In this document: piece after piece, positions 42,494 to 51,192 of the stretch
Numbering within the stretch: the first letter of the stretch is position 1
Layout of the letters: each line of letters begins with the position of its first letter
From: Natronoarchaeum rubrum
GTDB taxonomy: Archaea; Halobacteriota; Halobacteria; Halobacteriales; Natronoarchaeaceae
Direction: 5' to 3'
Assembly: GCF_024494695.1 (NCBI RefSeq)
Contig: NZ_JANHDP010000002.1
Span: forward strand, 558,001 to 622,000
Length of the DNA: 64,000 nt
Program-made: the position numbers and the translations under genes
Notes under the pieces: model-generated
The model's database searches: none
What the model was told of the DNA's origin: nothing
The model's input: only the letters and a program-made list of their open reading frames with translations

Positions 42494-43471
42494 ATGAGTG
42501 AATCGGACGGTCCGAAACAGGTCTCGGACCCGGAGTACCACAGCGAGAACCACACCGCCGCCCAGACCTGTGGATGGACCGCCAACGCCCTTCGCGGCGA
42601 GGGTAAGTGCTACAAGTACGCGTTCTACGGCATCGAGTCCCACCGCTGCATCCAGATGACGCCCGTCGTCAAGTGCAACGAGCGCTGCGTGTTCTGCTGG
42701 CGAGACCACGCGGGCCACGCCTACGAACTCGACGACGTAGAGTGGGATGATCCCGAAGCCGTCGTCGACGCCAGCCTACGCCTGCAAAAGCGGCTCCTCT
42801 CGGGGTTCGGCGGCAACGACGAGGTCCCACGCGAAGTGTTCGAGCAGGCGATGGAGCCCCGGCACGTCGCGATCTCGCTGGACGGCGAACCCTCGCTGTA
42901 CCCCTATCTCCCCGAGCTAATCGACGAGTTCCACGCCCGGGACATCACCACGTTCCTCGTGAGCAACGGCACCAACCCCGAGATGCTCGCGCGCTGCGAT
43001 CCGACGCAGCTGTACGTCAGCGTCGACGCGCACAACCGGGCGATGTTCGACGACGTCGTGAAGGCCGTCGAGGACGACGCCTGGGAATCGCTGATCGACA
43101 CGATGGACGTGCTCGCAGCGAAAGACGAGACGCGGACGGTCCTCAGAACGACGCTCGTCGAGGGCGAGAACATGCGCGATCCGGACTGGTACGCCGCCTT
43201 CTACGACCGCGCCGACCCCGACTTCGTCGAGCTCAAGGCGTACATGCACGTCGGCCACTCGCGCGGGCGACTCGATCGGTCCTCGATGCCCGACCACGAG
43301 GACGTGCTCGCCTTTACCGAGGAGATCCAGGAGCACATGCCCGAGCACGACGCGATCAAAGACGTCCCCCAGTCCCGCGTCGCGCTGCTCGCGCGCGACG
43401 CCGACACCTGGGTGCCGAAACTGAACAAGGACAGCGAGTTCTGGGCGGACGACCCGCTGGCAGGCGATTGA
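42494..43471 (+). CDS. taw1: 4-demethylwyosine synthase Taw1 (radical SAM)
   Basis: This enzyme makes the tricyclic base of wyosine in tRNA-Phe from N1-methylguanosine and pyruvate. The 325-residue protein has the radical-SAM cluster motif CNERCVFC (C61, C65, C68) and the upstream Cys set C26, C39 and C52 for the second cluster, at positions that match archaeal Taw1. 'ISLDGEPSLYPYLPELIDEF' and 'FLVSNGTNPEM' follow the family core. The start MSESDGPKQVSDPEYH fits that spacing. Confidence 0.95.
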   Translation: MSESDGPKQVSDPEYHSENHTAAQTCGWTANALRGEGKCYKYAFYGIESHRCIQMTPVVKCNERCVFCWRDHAGHAYELDDVEWDDPEAVVDASLRLQKRLLSGFGGNDEVPREVFEQAMEPRHVAISLDGEPSLYPYLPELIDEFHARDITTFLVSNGTNPEMLARCDPTQLYVSVDAHNRAMFDDVVKAVEDDAWESLIDTMDVLAAKDETRTVLRTTLVEGENMRDPDWYAAFYDRADPDFVELKAYMHVGHSRGRLDRSSMPDHEDVLAFTEEIQEHMPEHDAIKDVPQSRVALLARDADTWVPKLNKDSEFWADDPLAGD

Positions 43472-43496
43472 TCTTCCGGCGGTCGGCGGACAAAAT

Positions 43497-44096
43497 TTAC
43501 TTCGGTTCGTCGAGGGGGTCGCCGACGACGTACCGCTGGAGAACGGTCATCTCGTCGCCGTCGTCGCTTCGCCACACCACCTGGACGACGTCGCCGGTCT
43601 CGATGAACTCGTAGGGCGGCGCCGTCTGCTCGCCGTCTTCGGGATCGCTCTCGACCTCGTCGGCGGGTCGGATCACGGTGCCGTTGAGCGAGTCGCCGTA
43701 GACGGCGATCCGCGCGCTCGTCTCCTCGACTGCGGCGTCCTTCGACGTCCAGACGGGCGCGATCCGGACGGAGCCGTTGTCGAGTTCGCGGACGGTCCAC
43801 GCGCGCTCGCCGTTGACCGTGACGACGACGTTCTCCTGGTCGATCTCGAGGCCGCTCTCCTGGGTGATCGTCAGGGTCGTTCGGTTTGCGTCGCCGCCGT
43901 GTGGGATCGTCTCGTTCTGGGATTCGTACTGGAAGCTCGCGTACGGCATCCCGTTGCGTTCCTGATCCGTGTCGATCACGAACGCGTTCGCCGCGAGGGC
44001 GACGGCACCGACGAGCGCGGCCGAGAGGAGGATCAGCGCTACGACGGACGCGACGACCCTGCGATCTACCGCCGGGAGTCTATCTCGTGGATTCAT
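43497..44096 (-). CDS. Pilin-like secreted/membrane protein
   Basis: The 199-residue protein has one N-terminal hydrophobic helix (about 15-38, VVASVVALILLSAALVGAVA) and a beta-rich outer part with 'FQYESQNETI', 'RTTLTITQESGLEIDQENVV' and 'VTVNGERAWTVREL', similar to the post-helix domain of archaeal type IV pilin-like proteins. The helix is preceded by 'DRR' rather than a clear prepilin-peptidase site. Several N-x-S/T sequons fit a surface location. Function unknown. Confidence 0.65.
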   Translation of the reverse strand: MNPRDRLPAVDRRVVASVVALILLSAALVGAVALAANAFVIDTDQERNGMPYASFQYESQNETIPHGGDANRTTLTITQESGLEIDQENVVVTVNGERAWTVRELDNGSVRIAPVWTSKDAAVEETSARIAVYGDSLNGTVIRPADEVESDPEDGEQTAPPYEFIETGDVVQVVWRSDDGDEMTVLQRYVVGDPLDEPK

Positions 44097-44185
44097 CGGA
44101 CACCGCTGGTGGGTACGGCCGGTACGACCGACCGTCGCTTAAGCGCGTTGGTGCGGTTCGGTCGCCCCGCTGTCCTGCCATTCGG

Positions 44186-45094
44186 TCAGGACCGCACCTT
44201 CCGACGGACGCCAGTCCCGACGACGTACGCGAGTCCGGGGACCTGCCGCGGCTCGGGGCGCTTCGCGGCGACCAGATGCCCGGCACCGCGCCGGAACTCC
44301 CCCTCGCTGAGATAGAGCCGGGCGATCATGTAGTCGTGCGCCCCCGTGATGTCGCGTCCCTGTGCTTCGAGGCGCTCGACCGTCTCGGAGAACGTTTCGA
44401 GGTAGTGGTCGTCCGCTTTCCTGACCGCCTCGGCCGGCGGGCTGCCGGTCGCGTACCGACGGACGAGCTGGTCGTCGACGTACGCGAGTTTTCCGCGACG
44501 CAGCACCCGGATCAGGAACTCGGGATCTTGGAACCGGTCGAACGACTCGTCGAACCCGTCGATCGCGCGCGCCACCTCGGTGCGGACGAGCAGCGTCGAG
44601 CCGGCGCTCGTGTGGAGTTCGTCCGCGAGTACGTCACCGATCAGTTCCGCGCCGCCCTCGTCGCCTTCGGTGTGCGTCTTGCGTGAGATTGCTGACGCGA
44701 GGAGCTCGTACACCGGGTGTCGGTCGCCCGCGATCTCGACCCCGCAGTAGGCTGCGACCCATTCATCGGAGCGCGCCTGGAGCGTCCACACCTGCCGTTC
44801 GAGTTTCTGGGGCAGCCACTCATCGTCCGAGTCGAGGAAGGCGACGTACTCCCCCTCGGCGTGCTCGATTCCGGTGTTTCGGGCCGCGCTGCCGCCCCGG
44901 TTGGTCTCGTGTGCGAGGTACGTCACTCGCGGGTCGTCGTACCCGGTCACCACCGACTCCGTGTGGTCCTCCGAGGCGTCGTCGACGACGAGGAGTTCGA
45001 AGTCGTCGAGCGTCTGGTCGAGCACGCTGTCGATCGTCCGCGGCAGTGCGTCCGCGCGGTTGTAGGTCGGAACGACGACGCTGACAGTTGGCAT
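44186..45094 (-). CDS. Glycosyltransferase family 2
   Basis: The 302-residue GT-A protein starts MPTVSVVVPTYNRADALPRT and has 'LLVVDDASEDHTESVV', 'NRGGSAARNTGIEHAEGEYV' and the metal-binding 'FLDSDDEW' (DxD). An acceptor-region 'FDRFQDPEFLIRVLRRGKLAY' shows the catalytic Asp-Pro-Glu often seen in this group. It lacks TM helices, so it works at the cytoplasmic face on nucleotide sugars. It starts the surface-glycan region of the window. Confidence 0.92.
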   Translation of the reverse strand: MPTVSVVVPTYNRADALPRTIDSVLDQTLDDFELLVVDDASEDHTESVVTGYDDPRVTYLAHETNRGGSAARNTGIEHAEGEYVAFLDSDDEWLPQKLERQVWTLQARSDEWVAAYCGVEIAGDRHPVYELLASAISRKTHTEGDEGGAELIGDVLADELHTSAGSTLLVRTEVARAIDGFDESFDRFQDPEFLIRVLRRGKLAYVDDQLVRRYATGSPPAEAVRKADDHYLETFSETVERLEAQGRDITGAHDYMIARLYLSEGEFRRGAGHLVAAKRPEPRQVPGLAYVVGTGVRRKVRS

Positions 45095-45270
45095 GAGCGG
45101 TCCGTTCGCGGGGACGGCACTTTATTACGGACCAGATAGTCGACGGCAGGCGCGGATCGGCTTCCGTGTGGGCGATTCGACGCCGCAGGCGCGCGGTCCG
45201 ACGCCGTGGGCAGGTCGCTGTATCCGCTCTTTAGCACCTCCGTAGTCCTTCGCCGCGCCGTCTACGCGGC

Positions 45271-45280
45271 CGATAATAAC
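45271..45280 (+). promoter_or_regulatory. TATA box of the His-rich lipoprotein gene
   Basis: CGATAATAAC is centred about 31 bases before the ATG at 45307. Confidence 0.5.
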
Positions 45281-45306
45281 GACCCCCGCTCCCGACTGGG
45301 GAGACG

Positions 45307-46269
45307 ATGACAGACCGGTCACGAATCGTACGGTACGCGGGTATCGCACTCCTCGTCGGCGCGCTCGTCGTGACGGCGGGTTGCACGTCGGCGCTGGACG
45401 GCGGCGGGCCGTCCGACGGGAACGAAACTGCACCGACGGAAAACGAGAGCGCGGTCAACGAGACCGACACCGAGTCGTCCGACGGTGACGACCAAGAGAG
45501 CGGCGACGGTCACGATCACGGGGACGGAGACGGCCACGACCACGGTGGCGCTGACTCCGACGAGGGAGAAAACTCGTCGTCGGCGTCAGCCAGCGGTCGC
45601 ATGACCACTGTGGTCGCCGGAACCGAACTATCACCCCAGCCGTCGGACGACGCCGCGATCCAGTTCGCGGAGAGCGACGACACCTGGCAGCTGGACGAGA
45701 GCGGCGTCACCGTCGCGTCGGCGCTCTCCCAGGCCTACGGCGTCGACGTGACGGCCGACGCCGTCACCCACGACGGGACGACCTATCACGACGGTGACGG
45801 CGGAACGTCGGTTCACGTCCGGGTGAACGGCGAACCGGTCGACCCCACGAGCCGCGAACTCTCGGACGGCGATCAGGTGTGGCTCACCGTCGAGACCGAC
45901 GAGATGGACGTCGACGTGCCCGGCGAGTACATTCCGCCCGAGGACCAGCACATCCACGGCGACATCGAGTTCGTCGTCGAAGGCGAGGAGATCGACTTCA
46001 GCGCGGATCGGTACCAGTCCGGCCACCAGCACTTCCACTTCGAGGGCGGCGCGGCCGATCCCTGGCACGCCCACTCTTGGAGCGTCTCGCTCGGCTACGC
46101 GATGTCGACGCTCGACGGGATCGACGTGACCGACGGCGAGGTCACGTACGACGGGACGACCTACACCGACGAGGAAGTGACCGTCGAAGTCAACGGCGAG
46201 TCGGTCGACCCGGACGAGTACTTCCTCAAGGACGGCGACTCGGTGCGGATCGTCGCCGGGGGAACGTAG
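45307..46269 (+). CDS. His-rich lipoprotein with two beta-grasp-like domains
   Basis: The 320-residue protein has a lipobox signal (MTDRSRIVRYAGIALLVGAL, Cys at about 24 in 'VVTAGC'), a disordered region with His/Asp/Gly runs (GHDHGDGDGHDHGG, about 65-80), then two related domains. Domain A ends 'VRVNGEPVDPTSRELSDGDQ'; domain B contains 'HIHGDIEF', 'HQHFHFEGGAADPWHAHSW' and ends 'VEVNGESVDPDEYFLKDGDS'. The 'xVNGE...L-DGD-V' ending resembles ThiS-like beta-grasp folds. The many His suggest metal binding. A paralogue with one such domain is at 49717. Confidence 0.75.
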   Translation: MTDRSRIVRYAGIALLVGALVVTAGCTSALDGGGPSDGNETAPTENESAVNETDTESSDGDDQESGDGHDHGDGDGHDHGGADSDEGENSSSASASGRMTTVVAGTELSPQPSDDAAIQFAESDDTWQLDESGVTVASALSQAYGVDVTADAVTHDGTTYHDGDGGTSVHVRVNGEPVDPTSRELSDGDQVWLTVETDEMDVDVPGEYIPPEDQHIHGDIEFVVEGEEIDFSADRYQSGHQHFHFEGGAADPWHAHSWSVSLGYAMSTLDGIDVTDGEVTYDGTTYTDEEVTVEVNGESVDPDEYFLKDGDSVRIVAGGT

Positions 46270-46302
46270 GCGCGCAGCGCTATTTTAGACGCAGACCGAG
46301 CG

Positions 46303-47925
46303 TTACCACTCCGGGAAGCTGTTTTCCGACATCGAGAGGTCCGTCGCGCCTTTGTCGAGATACCCGCCGTACAGTTCGTTGTCGACGATCGTCGCGTCGT
46401 CCGAACTATCGAGCAGCTTCAGCGCCTCGAAGCCGTCGTACGATCGGGCGGTGACGTCTGAGACCTCGGCGCCCGCGACGTCGATGATCGGGTGGTGCGT
46501 GGACACGTACGTCCCGCCCGTGACCTCGCAGTTTTCCCCGTGGATCTCGATCGCGCGGCGGTAGTCGGGTCCGGGCTGGTCGACGATCAGGTCGTCGAAC
46601 TCGCAGTTGGCCCGCTCGCAACGGATGGCATTGCGCCCGCTCGCGCCCGAGGCGTCGCCGTCGATCGTCGCCCGGCGGACCAGCACGCGCTCGTCGTCGG
46701 CGGCGTTCCGCCCGCGAATCTGGAGGGCGTGCCCGCCGCCGTCGATCTCGATATCGGTGTCGAGGACGTCGACCGCGCCGGCGTAGGGGTTGATCACGAC
46801 GCCGTGGTTGGCGCGGTCGCCGATCGTGACCGTCGTCTCCTGGATCCGCGCCGAGTCGACGGCGTTCAGCACCGTGATCGCGTTCCCGTTCGGCTCGGGA
46901 AGCCGGACGTCCGTGTTGTACACCCAGAGGTGCTCGCCGGCGTCGAGGCGGATCCCGCGCTGGTTGTGTCCCTCCCGCCGGTCGTCGACGACGACCGTGG
47001 CGTTCCGGACGTAGCTGTAGTCGCCCGCCAGACGGATGTTGGCGACGTTGCTGTTCCTGTAGACGCCGCCCTCGACGACGACCCGGCCGTCCGCGCCGGA
47101 GACGTACAGGCCGTTGTCGGGGAACTCGCCGAGTTCACAGTCCCGGACCCACAGCTTGCCGGAGTGACTCGCCGAAACCAGCATCCCGGTCGGGCCGACG
47201 TCGATGTCGCCGACGGTGTTCTCGGAGAACGCGCCGCCGTCCGGCGCGCGGAACCCCTCGACGGTCCCGATGCCGTCGTCGTCGGTGACGCAGAACAGCG
47301 CCGGTCCGAACGTCCCGGTGTCGTGTTGGCCCAGAACGTCGATATCGCGAACCTGCATGCCGTCGCTGACGTACGCTTCGACGGCGCGCAGGCCGCTGTT
47401 CTCGGCCGTGAAGTCGAAGTCGAACCCCTCGAACCGCAGATCCCGCCCCGGCGAGTAGATGACGCCGAGCCGGAACAGCCTCGCAGCGCCGCCGAACGTT
47501 CCCTCCGTGACGACGTTGTCGTCGACTGCCTCGACCGTCCCCGGGACGATCGTGGCGTCCTCGCCGACCAGACCGAAGTTCTCGAAGCCGGTGTATCGAA
47601 ACTGCTCGGTCATCAGGTACCGACCCGGCGGAAACACCAGTAGGGTGTCGTCCCCCCGGAGCTCCACCAGGAGGTCGTCGATCGGTTCGCTGCCCGTGTT
47701 GTCGGCGCCGGCCTCCACGACGTTGATCACCGTCCCGTACTGGTCGTCGTACTCGCTGGCTGCCGCCGCGCTGGACGGAACCGAACCGGCGAGCAGCGAC
47801 CCGGCGATGCCGACTCCTGCGAGTCCGAGGAAGGTTCTGCGATTCCTGACCGTCGAAGGACTGTCCGAAGCGCCCTCTGTAGCAGAGCCGCGCCGATCCA
47901 CCGATGTGCCGTTTTCTTGTTTCAT
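46303..47925 (-). CDS. Tat-exported right-handed beta-helix protein
   Basis: The 540-residue protein has a twin-Arg signal 'RNRRTFLGLAGVGIAGSLLA' (about 29-48) and then a chain of short repeats ('RVVVEGGVYRNSNVANIRLA', 'ARIQETTVTIGDRANHGVVI', 'ERVLVRRATIDGDASGASG') typical of pectate-lyase-like parallel beta-helices. It has no lipobox or C-terminal anchor, so it is likely released or surface-bound. Probable roles are polysaccharide binding, cleavage or epimerisation, fitting the glycan genes around it. Start ATG at 47925 (MKQENGTSVDRR). Confidence 0.85.
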   Translation of the reverse strand: MKQENGTSVDRRGSATEGASDSPSTVRNRRTFLGLAGVGIAGSLLAGSVPSSAAAASEYDDQYGTVINVVEAGADNTGSEPIDDLLVELRGDDTLLVFPPGRYLMTEQFRYTGFENFGLVGEDATIVPGTVEAVDDNVVTEGTFGGAARLFRLGVIYSPGRDLRFEGFDFDFTAENSGLRAVEAYVSDGMQVRDIDVLGQHDTGTFGPALFCVTDDDGIGTVEGFRAPDGGAFSENTVGDIDVGPTGMLVSASHSGKLWVRDCELGEFPDNGLYVSGADGRVVVEGGVYRNSNVANIRLAGDYSYVRNATVVVDDRREGHNQRGIRLDAGEHLWVYNTDVRLPEPNGNAITVLNAVDSARIQETTVTIGDRANHGVVINPYAGAVDVLDTDIEIDGGGHALQIRGRNAADDERVLVRRATIDGDASGASGRNAIRCERANCEFDDLIVDQPGPDYRRAIEIHGENCEVTGGTYVSTHHPIIDVAGAEVSDVTARSYDGFEALKLLDSSDDATIVDNELYGGYLDKGATDLSMSENSFPEW

Positions 47926-48260
47926 AGTCGAGATCACGCACCAAGTTTTCGAGTCCGCTACAACGGCTGTTTAGCGCGCATGTAAAACTTTGTGTTTCTG
48001 TTACTAATATACAATATGCGGCTAAAAAGGGCTTCAAATGGCCCAAAACTGGGTTTTAGTACATTAACGTAGTCCGTCATATTGTAAAAAATTAAAATAG
48101 CCAGACGAGGTTCATGTCTGCAACGATACATCACGACGCCGGCCGACCGCGCCGTTCGAAAGCCGGCCGCCAGTCGGTGTCGGAATCGCTTACCGCATCT
48201 ATAATAATACCCGCCCCAGCCCTGGCTGTGAACACCCGACCAACGGGTTTGACCGAAACC
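47926..48260. other. AT-rich divergent promoter region
   Basis: These 335 bases between the beta-helix gene and the GT2 unit are unusually AT-rich, most strongly at 47975-48110 (for example TTGTAAAAAATTAAAATA). A TATA-like CTATAATAATAC at 48199-48210 lies about 55 bases before the small gene at 48261. Short hairpins occur near 48010-48060 (AAAAC-tgg-GTTTT). I see no gene. Confidence 0.5.
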
Positions 48261-48407
48261 ATGAGCCGAAAGAGCAAATCGCTACTACTGGGTGCTATCG
48301 TCATCACCGCCGTCCTCGCGTATCGGCGGCTCCGAACACCGTCGAACGACGCCGCGGCCGAATCGGCGATCGAGAAATCGACCGAAAACCGGCCGTCGGG
48401 TGCGTAG
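48261..48407 (+). CDS. 48-residue one-TM protein leading the GT2 gene
   Basis: The protein starts MSRKSKSLLLGAIVITAVLA, with one hydrophobic helix (about 7-22) flanked by basic residues, then a polar Asn/Asp/Glu tail. Its stop (TAG) is one base before the ATG of the dolichol-type glycosyltransferase, so the two are coupled. I do not know the family. It may help anchor or regulate the enzyme; that is inference from position alone. Confidence 0.6.
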   Translation: MSRKSKSLLLGAIVITAVLAYRRLRTPSNDAAAESAIEKSTENRPSGA

Positions 48408-48408
48408 C

Positions 48409-49449
48409 ATGTACGGTGGCAAGACGATCGCTGCGGTGATCCCAGCGTACAACGAGGAGTCGTTCGTCGGCGACGTCGTCGAGACGCTGCCCGAGTTCGT
48501 CGACCGCGCGTACGTGATCGACGACGCCTCGACCGACGACACCTGGGCGGAGCTCCAGCGCGCCGCCGAGACCGTCAACGACGAGTGGGACGCCGAAAAC
48601 GACGCCTCTCACGCCGAGGTGGCGCCGGAGGACGCGCACGCTTCGCCCCAGACCGCGTCCGACGGCGGCGTCGGCTTCGGTCGTCGCGTCGTTCCGATCC
48701 AGCACGAGGAAAACCGGGGCGTCGGCGGCGCGATCAAGACCGGCTACCAGCACGCGCTGGACGACGGCGTCGACGTCACGGCCGTGATCGCCGGCGACGG
48801 GCAGACCGAACCCGACATCGTCGAGCGGATCATCACGCCGGTCGTCGAGGGTGACGCCGACTACGCGAAAGGGAATCGTCTGCTCTCGCAGGACCGCAGC
48901 GACATGCCGCTGTTCCGGCAGGTGGGCAATTTCGTGCTCACCGTCATCACGAAGATCGCCAGCGGCTACTGGAAGCTGATGGACCCCCAGAACGGGTCGA
49001 CGGCGATCTCGCACGAGGCGCTCGCGGCGGTCGACATCGACGAGATGTACGAGGACTACGGCTACTGCAACGATCTGCTGATCCGGTGTAACACGAACCA
49101 GCTGCGCGTCGCCGACGTCTCGCGGCGGGCGGTCTACAAGGACGAGGAGAGCCACATCACCTACTCGACGTACATTCCGAAGGTGTCGGCGCTGCTGCTC
49201 CGAGGATTCCTCAGGCGGTTGCACGCCCGATATCTCGGTCGAGACTTCCATCCGCTGCCGTTCTTCTACTACCTCGGCGCCGCCGGCGCGGGAGCGGGGC
49301 TGGTCGCCACGCTGAAAAACGTCGTCTCGGACGACGCCGACGTCGCGGGATCGCTGGGGTTGTTCCTGCTCGGCTGGCTGTTCATGCTGCTGGCGATGGT
49401 GTTCGACCTCGACGAGAACCGCGGGCTCGACGTGCAGGTGTACGACTAA
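48409..49449 (+). CDS. Dolichol-phosphate-sugar-synthase-like GT2 with C-terminal TMs
   Basis: The 346-residue enzyme has a GT-A domain starting MYGGKTIAAVIPAYNEESFV, 'AYVIDDASTDDTWAEL', 'HEENRGVGGAIKTGYQHALD' and 'VIAGDGQTEPDIVERI' (the catalytic GDGQ). 'MDPQNGSTAISHEALAAVDI' is typical of polyprenyl-phosphate sugar synthases. Two TM helices at about 283-303 and 312-334 anchor it. A disordered acidic insert (about 55-85) is unusual. It should load a sugar on dolichol phosphate for surface glycosylation. Confidence 0.9.
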   Translation: MYGGKTIAAVIPAYNEESFVGDVVETLPEFVDRAYVIDDASTDDTWAELQRAAETVNDEWDAENDASHAEVAPEDAHASPQTASDGGVGFGRRVVPIQHEENRGVGGAIKTGYQHALDDGVDVTAVIAGDGQTEPDIVERIITPVVEGDADYAKGNRLLSQDRSDMPLFRQVGNFVLTVITKIASGYWKLMDPQNGSTAISHEALAAVDIDEMYEDYGYCNDLLIRCNTNQLRVADVSRRAVYKDEESHITYSTYIPKVSALLLRGFLRRLHARYLGRDFHPLPFFYYLGAAGAGAGLVATLKNVVSDDADVAGSLGLFLLGWLFMLLAMVFDLDENRGLDVQVYD

Positions 49450-49680
49450 CCCCGCGACCGGTCGCATTTTCGCGTCGCTCGATCCCTCTCGCAGACGCCG
49501 GAATCGACGCTTCGCCGTTAGAACCGGCCGTCGCACTCCGAACTGTTCTTCGACGTGTGCGTTTCTCGCCCACCGTATCGTCTCGCGTTCCAGAGAGGTT
49601 TAGCGCCATCGTAGCCTCGATCGGCATTCGAAATTCCCGGCTCTGAAGGCCTGAAACCGTCATATTCGCTTAGCTGGCGG

Positions 49681-49688
49681 GTAATAAA
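49681..49688 (+). promoter_or_regulatory. TATA box of the lipoprotein gene at 49717
   Basis: GTAATAAA is about 33 bases before the ATG. The same 12-mer GGGTAATAAAGC occurs at the promoter of the DUF7344-like gene, there on the opposite strand relative to the gene. Confidence 0.5.
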
Positions 49689-49716
49689 GCCCCTCTCGCG
49701 GGTAGGGACGTCCGCG

Positions 49717-50391
49717 ATGACAGACCTATCCAGACGACGCGTGCTGCTGACGGGCGGCGGGCTCGCGATCACGGCACTCGCCGGCTGTACCGGCGACGAA
49801 TCGAACGACGGCGACGAGAACGAGCCGATGGACGGCGGCAACGAGACGGACGACCCGGCGGCGAACGAGACGGGCGACTCGGCCGCGAACGAGACCGACG
49901 GAGAGACCGAGACGGACGCCGCCCAGGAGCCCTACGACAACGGCGACGTGCACAAGCACGGACAGCTGTACCTGGAACTAGACGGCGAGTCGATCGCGCT
50001 CGGAACCGAAGAGGAAAACTGGGAGCAAAACGGCGCGGACGAACACTTCTACTTCACGGAGGGTGACAGCACTACGTGGCACCTCCGATCGCGCGGCGTC
50101 ACGCTCGAGTACGCGCTGAACGCGATCCCGACCCTCGAGGCGACCGCCGACAGCCTGACCTACGACGGCACGACGTACGAGGACGGCGACGACGCGTCGG
50201 TGTCGTTCCGGGTGAACGGCGAATCTGTCGACTTCGAGCAGTACGCGCTCGAGCACGGCGACGAGATCCGGATCACCGTCGATACCGACGGGAGCGACGC
50301 GACGACTGACGAGGGATCGATAGACGGTGGGAACACGACTGACTTGAACACGTCCGACGGGAACGAATCCCAGACCGACAGCAGCTTCTGA
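49717..50391 (+). CDS. Tat lipoprotein with one beta-grasp-like domain
   Basis: The 224-residue protein has a twin-Arg lipobox signal (MTDLSRRRVLLTGGGLAITA, then 'LAGC'), an Asn/Asp/Glu-rich linker with repeated N-E-T sequons (about 28-70), and one domain related to domain B of the lipoprotein at 45307: 'VHKHGQLYLELDGESIAL', 'EHFYFTEGDSTTWHLRS', 'LTYDGTTYEDG' and 'VSFRVNGESVDFEQYAL'. It has fewer His than its paralogue. A Ser/Thr/Asn-rich tail ends the protein. The pair brackets the beta-helix and GT2 genes. Confidence 0.75.
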   Translation: MTDLSRRRVLLTGGGLAITALAGCTGDESNDGDENEPMDGGNETDDPAANETGDSAANETDGETETDAAQEPYDNGDVHKHGQLYLELDGESIALGTEEENWEQNGADEHFYFTEGDSTTWHLRSRGVTLEYALNAIPTLEATADSLTYDGTTYEDGDDASVSFRVNGESVDFEQYALEHGDEIRITVDTDGSDATTDEGSIDGGNTTDLNTSDGNESQTDSSF

Positions 50392-50471
50392 CACACCGGC
50401 GCGCGGCGACGCCTGCTGGACGCCGTCGACCGGGTCCCATCACTTGATCGTCGCACCGCGAGTGATGCCGC

Positions 50472-50771
50472 TCAGTCGCTCGACAGCGTCACGTCGTCCA
50501 AAAACTGTTCTTGCCACCGGCAGAGCCGCTCTAGCTTTCGTATTCCCTCGTCGGTCGCGTCGTACAGGTTCGTTCGGCCGTCGCAACGCCGCTTTTCGAC
50601 GAGCCCGCGCTCCACGAGCGCGTCCAGGTTCGTGTACAGTCGTCCCGGGAGGACGTCGCGGCCCTGGGACGACTCGAGACGCTCTTTGATCTGCTGTCCG
50701 TTCGCCCCGCCCGCTCCGGCGGTCACGAAAAGCAAGTCGCGCTGGATGCCGCTCAGTTCGTACACCTGCAT
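50472..50771 (-). CDS. PadR-like winged-helix regulator
   Basis: The 99-residue protein is a winged helix: 'MQVYELSGIQRDLLFVTAGA', helix-turn-helix 'NGQQIKERLESSQGRDVLPG', 'RLYTNLDALVERGLVEKRRC' and wing 'DGRTNLYDATDEGIRKLERL'. The 'GRLYTNLDxLVExGLV' string is the PadR core. The C-terminal helix may form the dimer. The ATG at 50771 is preferred over an in-frame start 12 codons upstream. It is divergent from the predicted RNA and from glmU. Confidence 0.85.
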   Translation of the reverse strand: MQVYELSGIQRDLLFVTAGAGGANGQQIKERLESSQGRDVLPGRLYTNLDALVERGLVEKRRCDGRTNLYDATDEGIRKLERLCRWQEQFLDDVTLSSD

Positions 50772-50892
50772 AGCTCGGCCGTCCGACAGTCGTGGGGGGC
50801 GGGGCAAGTACGCACCACACCGTTCGCAATTCTACGCACCTGATAAGTTCGTTCGCGCGGCGAGCGCATCGTCGGCGAGCGAGCTTAGCAGG

Positions 50893-50901
50893 CGTATAAT
50901 A
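50893..50901 (+). promoter_or_regulatory. TATA box, intergenic, before predicted RNA
   Basis: CGTATAATA is strong and near-symmetric. On the plus strand it predicts a transcription start near 50925, just before a 14-bp stem. On the minus strand it could also serve the PadR-like gene with a leader of about 100 nt. Confidence 0.55.
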
Positions 50902-50924
50902 ACGGGACGCGGCGCCGTCGGTTC

Positions 50925-51050
50925 GGCCGTACCGCCGGCCGGATTTCACCTTCCCCATTGGCCTGGTTGTTCGCGGTCGGCGGTACGTGGTGTGAGAGCC
51001 GCTCCCCGCGCAAGCCCGCCGGCCCGTCGTGCGGGCTTGCGTCGTTGTTG
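50925..51050 (+). ncRNA. Predicted structured RNA (two strong hairpins)
   Basis: In the 421-base gap between the PadR-like and glmU genes, 50928-50941 (CGTACCGCCGGCCG) pairs with 50974-50987 (CGGTCGGCGGTACG) over 14 bp with one G-U, and 51009-51019 (CGCAAGCCCGC) pairs perfectly with 51031-51041 over 11 bp around an 11-nt loop, followed by a T-rich stretch. A TATA box lies about 27 bases before the first stem. No reading frame is credible. It could be a small RNA or a long glmU leader; glmU also has its own TATA box. Confidence 0.5.
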
Positions 51051-51157
51051 CTTCGGCGTCTCGGCGCCACGGTGAACGATCACCGGCCGTCGAGCGTCGT
51101 CGAGATGGCTTCCAGCTGCAGCCGCCGCTACGGGACTGCCGTCTGCCTTACCTGCCG

Positions 51158-51166
51158 CTTAGTAAA
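51158..51166 (+). promoter_or_regulatory. TATA box of glmU
   Basis: CTTAGTAAA is centred about 31 bases before the ATG at 51193, suggesting a near-leaderless glmU message independent of the RNA upstream. Confidence 0.55.
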
Positions 51167-51192
51167 CCCCCCGTAGCCCCGACGATCGGACG

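Noticed and set aside
42241..42501. 86-codon frame before taw1, faintly like a TnpB C-terminus
   Set aside because: Weak codon bias, overlaps the taw1 start, similarity too short to support.
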